Positions 1-7,119 of a DNA stretch of 16,896 nucleotides are shown here, one piece after another. The position numbers were made by a program, and so were the translations under genes. The stretch is from Oscillospiraceae bacterium. GTDB taxonomy: Bacteria; Bacillota; Clostridia; Oscillospirales; Oscillospiraceae. Where the stretch lies: the NCBI GenBank assembly GCA_021205585.1, contig JAJPXI010000188.1, positions 1-16,896 of the forward strand. Direction: 5' to 3'. How positions within the stretch are numbered: the first letter of the stretch is position 1; every line of letters begins with the position of its first letter. The notes under the pieces are model-generated. The model worked only from the letters and a program-made list of their open reading frames with translations, was not told the DNA's origin and did no database searches.

Positions 1-600
1 GCAAAATTTCTCGCCATCCGCTCTTGCCGATTTAATCAGTCCTTCCTTAAAAATGTGCGCATCCCGTTCCAGGTGGACATCGGCGTAGGCGATGTGGTCA
101 TTCCAGAAGCCGAATGGAGAACGCTTCAAACGCAGCTTGACGGATATACGCGCCCGGAGGTGCTGACCTACTCGCTGGAAAGCACGGTTGCCGAGAAGCT
201 TGACTCCATACTCCAGCGCCTTGAACTGACGGGCCGGATGAAAGACTTTTACGATATTTATTACCTGTCGAAAACCTTCGAGTTTGACGGTCTGAAATTG
301 CAAACGGCAATTCATGAAACCCTGCGAAACCGTGCCACCGCATACGAAAGGGACAGCTTCGACCGGGTGGCCGCATTGGCAAACGACCCGGATATGCAAA
401 CCAGGTGGCGGTATTTTCTCAAATCCCTTGGCAATCCCGAACCTGGGTTTCCAAACGTCGTTGCGGCAATCGACAAATTCCTTCACCCCGTCTGGAACTG
501 CATGATGAACCATAATGATTTCCGCTGCATATGGAGCGCGACAAACGGCACATGGAAATCCCCGCCGCCGCCAGGAAAGGAGGCCCTTACCCGTGAATGA
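1..600 (+). CDS. AbiEii/AbiGii-type nucleotidyltransferase toxin, C-terminal part (partial)
   Basis: The reading frame is open from the first base, so the 5' end lies outside the window; a GTG at 55 is available but is probably internal. Family-typical stretches are IPFQVDIGVGD (after base 57), the segment STVAEKLDSIL and the block RMKDFYDIYYLS, all characteristic of the AbiEii/AbiGii nucleotidyltransferase family. These toxins pair with an AbiEi antitoxin in type IV toxin-antitoxin or abortive-infection modules; any partner would be upstream and is not visible. The homologous part seems to end near FLHPVWN...CIW...GTWK. The last dozen residues are simply the translation of the mrdA ribosome binding site, and the stop overlaps the mrdA start by 8 nt. 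The DNA is visibly less GC-rich than mrdA, which suggests acquisition. Family assignment is fairly sure; activity cannot be judged. Confidence 0.75.
   Translation, partial: AKFLAIRSCRFNQSFLKNVRIPFQVDIGVGDVVIPEAEWRTLQTQLDGYTRPEVLTYSLESTVAEKLDSILQRLELTGRMKDFYDIYYLSKTFEFDGLKLQTAIHETLRNRATAYERDSFDRVAALANDPDMQTRWRYFLKSLGNPEPGFPNVVAAIDKFLHPVWNCMMNHNDFRCIWSATNGTWKSPPPPGKEALTRE
576..583 (+). promoter_or_regulatory. Ribosome binding site fixing the mrdA start
   Basis: AAAGGAGG lies 9 nt before the GTG at 593. It favours this GTG over the upstream ATG at 515, which has no such site and would start inside the preceding toxin gene. Confidence 0.8.
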
Positions 601-2794
601 GGAAGAAAAAGAAAAACTGCTGGAGGCCAATCTCTTGACCCGGCGGCGTCTGCGGATGGTCGTCGTGTTCCTGTCCGCCCTGCTGGTGCTGTTCATCGGC
701 GTTTTATATAACTTGCAGGTTATAAACGGGGAGGAATATCTGGAGAGCTCCTCCAACAAGATCGTCCAGACCGAGACGGTTTCCGCCGCACGGGGGGAGA
801 TTCTGGACAGCCAGGGCAATGTGCTGATTACCAACCAGGTCTCCTACCAGATCGAGCTGGATTTGGATTTGATGGGGGAGGGGGAGGAGCGCGCCGCCGC
901 CCTGCTGACCCTGCTGGAGCTGTGCGGGGAGTACGGCGTGAGCTGGAACGACAGCCTGGCCGTCTCCAGTCAGGCCCCCTATGAATACACCAGCGACTCT
1001 CCCTTTTATACCAGCTCCACCGACGACGACGGCAACGAGACCCGCACCCTGACCCGCCTGGGAAAGCTGTGCCTGAGCATGGGGTGGATCACAGAGGAAC
1101 AGGATCCCACCCTGGTGGAGGACCCGGAGCTGCCCACAGCGGAGGAGCTGCTGGAGGCCATGTGCGAGAGCTTCGGCCTGGAGGGCGGACTGAGTGAGGA
1201 CAACCGGGCGCTGTGCGGCGTGCTGTACGAGCTGTATCTGCGGGATAAGAGCATTTACTATGTGGACTATGTGTTCGCGGAGGATGTGGACACCCAGTTT
1301 ATCGCTGTGGTCAAGGAAAACGGCCTGCCCGGCGTCAGCTTTGACGCGGTCACCACCCGCCAGTACAACACCACCTTTGCCGCCCACCTGCTGGGCCGGG
1401 TGGGGGCCATCGACTCGGACAGCCTGGAGGACTACCTGGCCGCCGGGTACTCCATGGACGAGACTGTGGGCATCAGCGGCGTGGAGCTGGCCTTTGAGGA
1501 GTATCTGCGGGGGGTGTCCGGCACAAAGATTATCGAAACCAACACCAGCGGAACCACCACCGGCGAGAACTGGGATGTGGACGACGAGACCGGGGAGGAG
1601 CTGTCCCCCGACCCTGGGGACAACGTGGTGCTGACCCTGGACATCGCTTTGCAGGAGGTGGTGGAAAACGCCCTGGCCGACGGCATCGCCAATCTGGAGG
1701 GGGCCGAGGGCGGCGCGGTGGTAGTGCTGGACGTGAACAATGGGGATGTGCTGGCCATGGCCTCCTACCCCACCTATGATTTGGCCAACTTCTCCGAGGT
1801 GTGGAGCGAGATTCAGGAGGATCCCCTGAACCCCCTGTACAACCGGGCCCTCCAGGGCACCTATGCCCCCGGCTCCACCTTCAAAATGGTCACCGCCATC
1901 GCCGGGCTTCAGGAGGGCATCATCACCCCCACCACCAAAATTCAGGACACCGGGGCCTATACCTACTACACCAGCAACGTCTCCGAGGCCCCCAAGTGCT
2001 GGATTTACCGCCAGTACGGCATCACCCACGGCTGGCTGAACGTCACCCGGGCCATCGAGGTCTCCTGTAACGTGTTTTTCTACGACGTGGGCCGCCAGGT
2101 GGGCATTACCAAGCTCAACGAGTACGCCCGGCTGTTCGGCCTGGGGGAGTCCACCGGCATCGAGCTGAGTGAAAACGTGGGCATCGTGGCCGGTCCGGAT
2201 TACACCGAGGGGGTACTGGGGGAAACCTGGTACGAGGGTTCCACCCTGTCCGCCGCCATCGGTCAGGAAAACAACCAGTTCACCCCCCTCCAGCTGGCCA
2301 ACTATGTGGCCACCCTGGTCAACGGGGGCAATCACTACGCCGTCCACCTGCTCAAGCGGGTGCTGTCCTCCGACTACTCGGAGGTGGTCTACGAGCAGGA
2401 GACCGAGCTGCTGAACACGGTGGAGATCGACGAGGAAAACCTGGAGGCCGTCAAGCAGGGGATGCTGGCCGTGGCCAAAAATTCCGCCTATTTCAGCGAT
2501 TTGGAGGTGACGGTGGGGGCCAAGACCGGCTCCGCCCAGGTCACCGCCAGCAGCTCCACCAACGCCGTTTTCGTGGCCTTTGCCCCCTATGATGACCCGG
2601 AAATCGCCCTGTGCGTGGTGGTGGAAAAGGGCGGCTCCGGCTCCCAGCTGGCCGCTGTCGCCGCGGAAATTTTCGCCTACTATTTCGGGGAGACGGAGGA
2701 AGAGAAAGCCGGGGAAGAAACGGAAGAAACCGATTCGTCCGATACAGACGAGGCCGATGCGGACGAGACGGACGCGGACGGCGAAACCGATTGA
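593..2794 (+). CDS. mrdA: Penicillin-binding protein 2 (class B transpeptidase)
   Basis: This is a monofunctional D,D-transpeptidase that cross-links peptidoglycan in the elongation machinery with RodA, outside the membrane. The 733-residue product has a short cytosolic head, one membrane anchor (about residues 21-43, MVVVFLSALLVLF), a dimerisation/pedestal region and a C-terminal transpeptidase domain. The catalytic motifs are intact: S428-T-F-K431, S491-C-N493 and K644-T-G646. Length is in the usual range for Firmicute PBP2. The GTG start is chosen for its AAAGGAGG at 9 nt; an ATG at 515 would add 26 residues of non-homologous sequence. The C-terminus ends in a strongly acidic tail rich in E, D and T. 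The usual mreBCD neighbours are not seen immediately upstream; an AbiEii-type gene sits there instead. The GH13 gene follows 24 nt later and is probably co-transcribed. The assignment as PBP2 rather than SpoVD/FtsI rests on the N-terminal region and lack of PASTA domains. Confidence 0.88.
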   Translation: MNEEEKEKLLEANLLTRRRLRMVVVFLSALLVLFIGVLYNLQVINGEEYLESSSNKIVQTETVSAARGEILDSQGNVLITNQVSYQIELDLDLMGEGEERAAALLTLLELCGEYGVSWNDSLAVSSQAPYEYTSDSPFYTSSTDDDGNETRTLTRLGKLCLSMGWITEEQDPTLVEDPELPTAEELLEAMCESFGLEGGLSEDNRALCGVLYELYLRDKSIYYVDYVFAEDVDTQFIAVVKENGLPGVSFDAVTTRQYNTTFAAHLLGRVGAIDSDSLEDYLAAGYSMDETVGISGVELAFEEYLRGVSGTKIIETNTSGTTTGENWDVDDETGEELSPDPGDNVVLTLDIALQEVVENALADGIANLEGAEGGAVVVLDVNNGDVLAMASYPTYDLANFSEVWSEIQEDPLNPLYNRALQGTYAPGSTFKMVTAIAGLQEGIITPTTKIQDTGAYTYYTSNVSEAPKCWIYRQYGITHGWLNVTRAIEVSCNVFFYDVGRQVGITKLNEYARLFGLGESTGIELSENVGIVAGPDYTEGVLGETWYEGSTLSAAIGQENNQFTPLQLANYVATLVNGGNHYAVHLLKRVLSSDYSEVVYEQETELLNTVEIDEENLEAVKQGMLAVAKNSAYFSDLEVTVGAKTGSAQVTASSSTNAVFVAFAPYDDPEIALCVVVEKGGSGSQLAAVAAEIFAYYFGETEEEKAGEETEETDSSDTDEADADETDADGETD

Positions 2795-2802
2795 GCGCCC
2801 AT

Positions 2803-2808
2803 GGAGGG
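2803..2808 (+). promoter_or_regulatory. Ribosome binding site fixing the GH13 start
   Basis: GGAGGG lies 10 nt before the ATG at 2819. The in-frame ATG at 2801 overlaps this site and has no Shine-Dalgarno of its own, so 2819 is preferred. Confidence 0.65.
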
Positions 2809-2818
2809 ACAGAATTTT

Positions 2819-4624
2819 ATGCTGTTTGACCCGCAAGACCCCCGCTGTAAGCGCCCCTACGGGGCGGTGCCCTCCGGCACGCGGGTAAAATTCACCCTGC
2901 GCCCCCAGCGCGCCGGGGGCTTTTCCAGGGGGGTGCTGACCGCCCGCTTCGAGCAGCGGGGCCAGACCCTGGAGATTCCCCTGCCCTGGCGGGCCGCCCA
3001 GGGCAGCCGGGACGTATTCGCCGGGGCGCTGGACACGGGGGACTATGTGGGCCTGGTGTGGTACTCCTTGCGGCTGGAGGGCTTCCGGGGCCGCTTCTGG
3101 CAGTCCCCGGAGTACCAGCTGACGGTGTACGACGGGGCGGAGACGCCCCCCGCCTGGTTTGGCGAGGGCGTGACCTATCAGATTTTCCCCGACCGCTTCT
3201 GCCGCCTGTCCATCCCCGACCCCGCCGGTATGGTGGGCGGACGCACGGTCCATCAGGACTGGCTGGAGGAGCCGGACTACCTCCCCGATGAGCATGGGGA
3301 GATCCGCAACCGGGACTTCTTCGGCGGCAGCCTGAAGGGCATCCTCAGCAAGCTGCCCTATCTAAAATGCCTGGGGGTGGAGACCCTCTACCTGTGCCCC
3401 ATCTTCGAGGGGGCGGAAAACCACCGCTATGGGGCAGGGGACTATGAACGTATCGACCCCATGCTGGGCACCAACGAGGACTTTTCCCAGCTGTGCCGCC
3501 AGGCCCACCGACTGGGGCTGCGGGTCATGCTGGACGGGGTGTTCAACCACACGGGCTTCGTCAGCCGCTACTTCAACGGGGACGGCAGCTACCCGGATTC
3601 AGGGGCCGCCCAGTCCCAGGATTCCCCCTACTACCGCTGGTTCCGCTTCCAGCACTGGCCGGACCGGTATGAGAGCTGGTGGGGCATCTACTCCCTGCCC
3701 GCCGTGGAGGAGATGGAGGACAGCTACCTGGACTACATCGCCAGAGGGGAGAACAGCATCGTGCGCCGCTGGCTGCGCGCCGGGGCCGACGGCTGGCGAC
3801 TGGACGTGGCCGACGAGCTGCCCGACCCCTTTGTCCGCGCCATCCACCAGGCCGCCCGGCAGGAGAAGCCGGAGGCGGTTATCATCGGCGAGGTGTGGGA
3901 GGACGGCTCTCAAAAGGTGGCCTACGGCCAGCGCCGCCGCCACCTGTGGGGGGGCCACTGCGACGGGCTGATGAACTACCCCTTCCGCTCCGCCCTGCTG
4001 GCCTGGCTCCAGGGGGGCGGCGCAGAGGACTTCCGCCGGGACATGGAGACCCTGCGGGAGCACTACCCCCCCTGGGCCTTTTACAGCGCCATGAACGCCC
4101 TGGGCACCCACGACACCCCCCGCATCCTGACCCTGCTTGGCGAGGGCGGGGACAGGGCGGAGACAGACCGCGCCTGGCGCGCCGCCCACCGGCTGAACCC
4201 GGAGCAGCGCCGCCTGGGCACGGAGCTGCTGAAGCTGGCCGCCTTGGTTCTCTACGCCTTCCCCGGCTCTCCCACGGTCTACTACGGGGACGAGGCGGGG
4301 ATGGAGGGCTTTGAGGACCCCTTCAACCGCCGGTGCTTCCCCTGGGGCCGGGAGGACGGGGACCTGACGGCCTGGTTTTCCGCCCTGGGCCGCCTGCGCC
4401 GGGAGCGGCCCGCCCTGCGCCGGGGGGAGCTGCGCTGGCACACGGCCAAAGGCGGCCTGCTGGCCTTCGTCCGGGGCCGGGGCCCCCAGGCCCTGCTGGC
4501 CGCCGCCAACCGCTCTGACGGCCCCGAGACCCTGATCTGGCGGGGCCGGAAGCTGACCCTCCCGCCCCGCCGCGCCAACTTGTGGACCGCCGGAGGGACG
4601 CCCCTGCTGGAGGAGGAAGGGTGA
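2819..4624 (+). CDS. GH13 alpha-glucan hydrolase (neopullulanase/cyclomaltodextrinase-like)
   Basis: A 601-residue cytosolic alpha-amylase-family enzyme, predicted to cleave alpha-1,4 (possibly alpha-1,6) bonds in maltodextrins, pullulan or cyclodextrins. No signal peptide is present. An N-terminal beta-rich domain (about 1-110, CBM34-like in position) precedes the (beta/alpha)8 barrel, which begins around WFGEGVTYQIFPDRF. All four conserved GH13 regions are visible: D239-GVFNH244 (region I), GWRLD329 with the nucleophile D329, E358 in IIGEVW as acid/base, and H431-D432 in GTHDTPRI as the transition-state stabiliser. The last 90 residues form the small C-terminal beta domain. An in-frame ATG at 2801 would add six residues but overlaps the likely ribosome binding site. 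The gene follows mrdA by 24 nt, an unusual pairing that says nothing clear about function. Family is certain; exact substrate specificity is inference. Confidence 0.88.
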   Translation: MLFDPQDPRCKRPYGAVPSGTRVKFTLRPQRAGGFSRGVLTARFEQRGQTLEIPLPWRAAQGSRDVFAGALDTGDYVGLVWYSLRLEGFRGRFWQSPEYQLTVYDGAETPPAWFGEGVTYQIFPDRFCRLSIPDPAGMVGGRTVHQDWLEEPDYLPDEHGEIRNRDFFGGSLKGILSKLPYLKCLGVETLYLCPIFEGAENHRYGAGDYERIDPMLGTNEDFSQLCRQAHRLGLRVMLDGVFNHTGFVSRYFNGDGSYPDSGAAQSQDSPYYRWFRFQHWPDRYESWWGIYSLPAVEEMEDSYLDYIARGENSIVRRWLRAGADGWRLDVADELPDPFVRAIHQAARQEKPEAVIIGEVWEDGSQKVAYGQRRRHLWGGHCDGLMNYPFRSALLAWLQGGGAEDFRRDMETLREHYPPWAFYSAMNALGTHDTPRILTLLGEGGDRAETDRAWRAAHRLNPEQRRLGTELLKLAALVLYAFPGSPTVYYGDEAGMEGFEDPFNRRCFPWGREDGDLTAWFSALGRLRRERPALRRGELRWHTAKGGLLAFVRGRGPQALLAAANRSDGPETLIWRGRKLTLPPRRANLWTAGGTPLLEEEG

Positions 4625-4639
4625 AATTCGGGCAAAACT

Positions 4640-4669
4640 AAGGAAGCGTTGATTAAGGAAACACTGATT
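4640..4669 (+). repeat. Tandem 15-bp direct repeat
   Basis: AAGGAAGCGTTGATT is followed directly by AAGGAAACACTGATT (12 of 15 identical). A related copy, AGGGAACCGCTGATT, lies in the same orientation at 16729-16743 near the other end of the window. Confidence 0.55.
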
Positions 4670-4687
4670 AAATGCGCCTGCGGCGTC

Positions 4688-4706
4688 TGGCGGAACTTTT
4701 CCGCCA
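4688..4706 (+). other. Short hairpin downstream of the GH13 gene
   Basis: TGGCGGAA-CTT-TTCCGCCA is a perfect 8-bp stem with a 3-nt loop. No T-tract follows, so it may protect the mRNA 3' end rather than terminate transcription. Confidence 0.4.
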
Positions 4707-4824
4707 AAAGTGCGTTGCAAAAGTTTGAAATACATACAGTATTCCTGGGTTTAATATTGATAAGGAACTATTCAAATCAATCACTTGTCAGTAGGCAAAA
4801 TCGGAGTGCATAGCAGTAATGTCA

Positions 4825-4868
4825 GCAAAAGCCGTTTGTTTTCAAATTAGAAAGCAAACGGCTTTTGC
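4825..4868. terminator. Intrinsic terminator, possibly bidirectional
   Basis: A perfect 14-bp inverted repeat (GCAAAAGCCGTTTG at 4825-4838, complement at 4855-4868) with a 16-nt loop. The A/T runs lie inside the stem on both sides, as in bidirectional terminators. It would end the mrdA-GH13 transcript. Confidence 0.6.
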
Positions 4869-4973
4869 ATATGGGGCGTTCAAAAAGAATTCATGCCAGT
4901 TGAGGGTAAATTTCCCCTGGTGGACAAAATTCTCTCTGGAGGGGAGGAAAACTGAGCAATCATAGTCGGAGCA

Positions 4974-5035
4974 GCTGCCAACAGACGGGCGGTGGTAAAG
5001 TCAAGAATCTTTTCCACCGCCCATCTGTTGGCAGC
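4974..5035 (+). terminator. Long inverted repeat followed by T-run (terminator-like)
   Basis: Arms of 22 bp (4974-4995 and 5014-5035) differ at one position, which still allows a G.U pair on the + transcript. The loop is 18 nt. GTATTTTTAG follows at 5036-5045, so it could terminate + strand transcription. The length of the arms also fits a mobile palindromic element. Confidence 0.5.
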
Positions 5036-5149
5036 GTATTTTTAGATGGTGGCGGTTGAGCGGGCTCATCAAAAAATGAATTTTATATCTGTCTGCACAA
5101 CGATGGAAATTCCCCGCTTTAAGATGGGCCGCCACAGCGTTGAAATCAT

Positions 5150-5217
5150 TTTGGCCCCAATGACCATGCCTTACCCACTGTCCAAAGGGCAGACAGGAAA
5201 CGGTCATTGGGGCCAAA
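5150..5217. repeat. 16-bp perfect inverted repeat with 36-nt loop
   Basis: TTTGGCCCCAATGACC at 5150-5165 is exactly complementary to 5202-5217. The loop holds a smaller possible stem around CTGTCC...GGGCAG. No coding or regulatory role is evident; a miniature palindromic element is possible. Confidence 0.5.
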
Positions 5218-5234
5218 TCAAATTGGTCGCAAGG

Positions 5235-5480
5235 TTACTGAGGAATGGAGAACTCTTTCATCAGGGTGTGGCGGTACTCCTGATTCTCCGAGGCGCGTTT
5301 TATATCCTCTGGCCGCCCAAGGGCGAACAGCTTTTGAATCAACGCCGCAAAAGTATCTTCCCCCTGTTTGGCTCCTTGCTTGATGTCCTGTTCTATACCC
5401 TGCTCAATGCCTTGTTGGAGCCCCTGCTGCATCCCACGCTGCAGGCCGCGGTTTTCCACTCTGTCTAACACGTCACACAT
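5235..5480 (-). CDS. Short C-terminal Rpn-like protein with its own start (possible intragenic product)
   Basis: An 81-residue product beginning MCDVLDRVENRG, with AAGGAGG 10 nt before the ATG. It is the intact C-terminal portion of the frameshifted nuclease gene, so it could still be translated alone. Residues 13-40 carry a heptad-like QG repeat (QRGMQQGLQQGIEQGIEQ) likely to form a helix or coiled coil, followed by a short helical tail (RPEDIKRASENQEYRHTLM). In E. coli, RpnA makes a small C-terminal protein from an internal start that inhibits the full-length nuclease; whether this fragment acts similarly is speculation. The strong ribosome binding site may also be a by-product of the coding sequence. 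No promoter was identified, although transcription could read through from the recombinase gene upstream on the same strand. Confidence 0.4.
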   Translation of the reverse strand: MCDVLDRVENRGLQRGMQQGLQQGIEQGIEQDIKQGAKQGEDTFAALIQKLFALGRPEDIKRASENQEYRHTLMKEFSIPQ

Positions 5481-5608
5481 GGTATGAGAACCTCCTTCCG
5501 CTTGGTTGGCATACACTCAAATCGGTAGTCGCTGGACATGACGCTGAACAGCTGCAGCGTCTCCTGTAAATGGGCCAAAACCTGGGGGACGGCCTTTTGC
5601 GTATGAGC
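5235..5608 (-). pseudogene. Remnant of Rpn/PD-(D/E)XK nuclease-family transposase, C-terminal part with frameshift
   Basis: On the minus strand, residues AVPQVLAHLQETLQLFSVMSSDYRFE (read from 5608, shown here only as landmark) match the end of the helical part of Rpn-family proteins. They then lose frame at about 5516. Adding one base there joins them to VYANQAEGGSHTMCDVLD, the usual continuation of the family. The nuclease core upstream is missing: the similarity begins near 5608, and just beyond it lies the left inverted repeat of the recombinase cassette. The C-terminal third is rich in QG-type repeats (GLQQGIEQGIEQ), typical of this family. What is seen is the two-frame similarity; that the parent was an Rpn recombination-promoting nuclease is inferred from these motifs from memory. 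Confidence 0.55.
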
Positions 5609-5666
5609 AAATCCGATAGTAATGGAATTGTTTCCATTTTCCGATTTTCGAGAGTTTTTTAAAAAA

Positions 5667-5694
5667 GGTACTCTTGAAATAGAACACTTAGAGT
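5667..5694 (-). repeat. Left inverted repeat / putative recombination core site
   Basis: Read on the minus strand, this site aligns with the right site at 7120-7149 in 24 of 28 positions with a 2-nt gap. The centre AAGTGTTCTA (complement at 5680-5689) is identical in both and inverted. Outer arms (ACTCT / AAGAGTACC) are themselves roughly palindromic, as expected for two recombinase monomers binding around a crossover region. Confidence 0.6.
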
Positions 5695-5720
5695 GCAATG
5701 ATCGCTTTTTCATTGAGCTC

Positions 5721-6899
5721 TCAAGCACCTTGTGCATATGCCTGACCACTAATTTGACCACCGGCGTTAAAACAGGGCAGTTTATTAATCTGCGCTTTTT
5801 TCGTGTCCATTGAGGGATGGACATAGCGCTGCAAGGTGATCTTCACATTGGAGTGACCCATAATCTCGCTGAGAGATTTTATGTCCACGCCGTTTTCTAC
5901 GCAGCGCGTGGCAAAGGTATGGCGCAGGGTGTGGAAGGTGTGGTCGGCCACGCCTGCCCGCCGCAACAGCCGCTTATAGCGGTCAAGGCAAACCCGCGGC
6001 TCCATATATTTGGTAGTTCCTGTCACAACATAGCAGTCATCTCCGCGGCGGTGCTGCATAAAGTAGTGGAAGACCGAAACGGGAAGTGGAACCGTGCGCA
6101 CGGAGCAGTCTGTCTTTGGGGTGGCGATGACCACTTTTGTCTTAAAAACCGCTTGTTCATCTGTATTTGTGATGCGGGAGATGGTTTTTTTGATTGTCAC
6201 AGTTCCGTTTTGCCAGTCAAAATCTTTCCACTGTAGAGCGCACACCTCGCCAATTCTAACACCGCTATAAAGGGCAAGCAGCACCCCCAGGCTAAACTCG
6301 GTGTTCTCCTTTAAAACCCGTTCCTCCACTTGGTTTTGCTCCTGCTTTGTCAGCACGCTGATGTCTGGCTGACGGTTCCCTATGGGGGGACACTCCAGCA
6401 GGGTTTGAAGCGCCTCGCGGGCCTTTGCGAAGCGCAGAATTTGCATCAGGAGGGACTTCATATCCGCAACCGTTTTGTCAGAAAGCGCCCCACCGTGCAG
6501 CCGTCCGCTGGATTTCTTTTTCTCCAGGAACTCTGACAGCAGGGCGCTGTGGACCATATTGACAGGAACCTTGCCCAGTTCGGGGAGAATATGTTTTTGG
6601 ATCATCGTGGCGTAGCAGGCGAAGGTGGATTCCTTGACCATTAGTTTTTTAGATGCCAGCCACTGTTCCGCCATATCCCGCACCAGAACCTCCCCGCCGC
6701 AGTCCTCCGCCGCTGGGGGGCGCGCCGCCGGGGAGGCCCGGCAGGATAAAAAAGCCTTCTTTTTTTCTCTGGCCTCTTGGTAGGACCTTCCGTAAAGGTA
6801 CTTGTAGCTGGTTTTTCCGAGAACAGGATTTCCCTGAACCACACGGGCCTCCCATCTTCCGTCCGTGCGCTTGCGGATATTTTCCCCGCGTTTGCCCAT
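5721..6899 (-). CDS. Tyrosine recombinase (integrase/invertase, Tn916-Int-like)
   Basis: A 392-residue site-specific recombinase. The N-terminus (about 1-50, RTDGRWEARVVQG...YGRSYQEAREKK) resembles the arm-binding AP2-like domain of Tn916-type integrases. A core-binding helical domain spans about 70-165 and the catalytic domain 180-365. All expected active-site residues are present: R215 (SGVRIGE), a candidate beta-hairpin lysine K262, H323-T-L-R326, H349 (MGHSN) and nucleophile Y359 (QRYVHP). The ATG at 6899 is preceded by an AAAGGCAGG-like site; a longer frame to 6995 would translate the repeat-rich leader and is unlikely. No excisionase, relaxase or other conjugation gene is adjacent. Its position within inverted repeats, directly upstream of the pilus operon, suggests an invertase role, but families of integrases and invertases cannot be separated by these motifs alone. 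Confidence 0.9.
   Translation of the reverse strand: MGKRGENIRKRTDGRWEARVVQGNPVLGKTSYKYLYGRSYQEAREKKKAFLSCRASPAARPPAAEDCGGEVLVRDMAEQWLASKKLMVKESTFACYATMIQKHILPELGKVPVNMVHSALLSEFLEKKKSSGRLHGGALSDKTVADMKSLLMQILRFAKAREALQTLLECPPIGNRQPDISVLTKQEQNQVEERVLKENTEFSLGVLLALYSGVRIGEVCALQWKDFDWQNGTVTIKKTISRITNTDEQAVFKTKVVIATPKTDCSVRTVPLPVSVFHYFMQHRRGDDCYVVTGTTKYMEPRVCLDRYKRLLRRAGVADHTFHTLRHTFATRCVENGVDIKSLSEIMGHSNVKITLQRYVHPSMDTKKAQINKLPCFNAGGQISGQAYAQGA
5743..5763 (+). repeat. Left direct repeat, putative arm-type recombinase site
   Basis: Two TGACCAC heptamers (5743-5749 and 5755-5761) followed by CG. This 21-nt unit is 19/21 identical to 6945-6965 in the same orientation. It lies inside the last codons of the recombinase gene, 48 nt inside the left inverted repeat. 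Confidence 0.5.
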
Positions 6900-6930
6900 A
6901 GCGATCGACCTGCCTTTCTGTTTTGCATAA

Positions 6931-6957
6931 GTGGTCAATCCCTCTGACCACTTTTTT
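6931..6957 (+). terminator. Weak terminator-like hairpin on the + strand
   Basis: GTGGTCA-ATCCCTC-TGACCAC (7-bp stem, 7-nt loop) is followed directly by six T residues. It could shield the pilus promoter region from rightward transcription arising within the cassette. The stem is short and overlaps the repeat cluster. Confidence 0.35.
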
Positions 6958-6965
6958 GACCACCG
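6931..6965 (+). repeat. Right direct repeat with inverted half-site, putative arm site or operator
   Basis: TGACCAC occurs at 6945-6951 and 6957-6963 (matching the left copy) and inverted as GTGGTCA at 6931-6937. The cluster sits 32 nt before the recombinase ATG at 6899, so binding there could both organise recombination and repress the recombinase gene. Confidence 0.5.
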
Positions 6966-7033
6966 TGCCTGAGTTCTGCCGTAATATTTCAACATAAAAC
7001 TTCAAATTGCGCATTTAATTTTCTCAAAAATTC

Positions 7034-7062
7034 TTGACATTTAAACAGAGATAGCATAAAAT
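7034..7062 (+). promoter_or_regulatory. Sigma-A promoter of the pilus operon
   Basis: TTGACA at 7034-7039, a 17-nt spacer and TAAAAT at 7057-7062, in A/T-rich DNA that contrasts with the surroundings. It points right, to the operon beginning at 7258, and would start transcription near 7069. It lies inside the putative invertible cassette, so inversion would remove it from the operon. No comparably good promoter was found between 7149 and 7258. Confidence 0.7.
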
Positions 7063-7119
7063 AATATAAACATGTAGTGGAATACTCCGGGCAGAGGCTT
7101 TCAGTTCCATAAAACCGGT

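Larger units (their letters stand above)
4625..5234. other. Intergenic region rich in hairpins and repeats, no convincing gene
   Basis: About 600 nt between the GH13 gene and the nuclease remnant. It contains a tandem 15-bp repeat, a short hairpin, a terminator, a 22-bp inverted repeat and a 16-bp inverted repeat, listed separately. Short ORFs on both strands (for example 5001-5216 minus) are built from these palindromes and show no family resemblance. No clear promoter was found. Confidence 0.6.

Noticed and set aside
704..3295. 863-residue open frame on the minus strand across mrdA
   Set aside because: It is the antisense shadow of the GC-rich mrdA and GH13 genes; composition is G/H/V/Q-rich with no domain, and mrdA has all catalytic motifs.
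3599..4735. 378-residue minus frame across the GH13 gene
   Set aside because: Low-complexity A/G/P-rich shadow; the + frame carries all four GH13 motifs.
4893..4955. 20-residue frame MPVEGKFPLVDKILSGGEEN
   Set aside because: No ribosome binding site and no recognisable relative; could be a relic but cannot be supported.
5001..5468. Short overlapping ORFs on both strands (5001-5216 minus, 5046-5468 plus)
   Set aside because: They are built from the palindromes and from the antisense of the Rpn-like tail, with no family resemblance.
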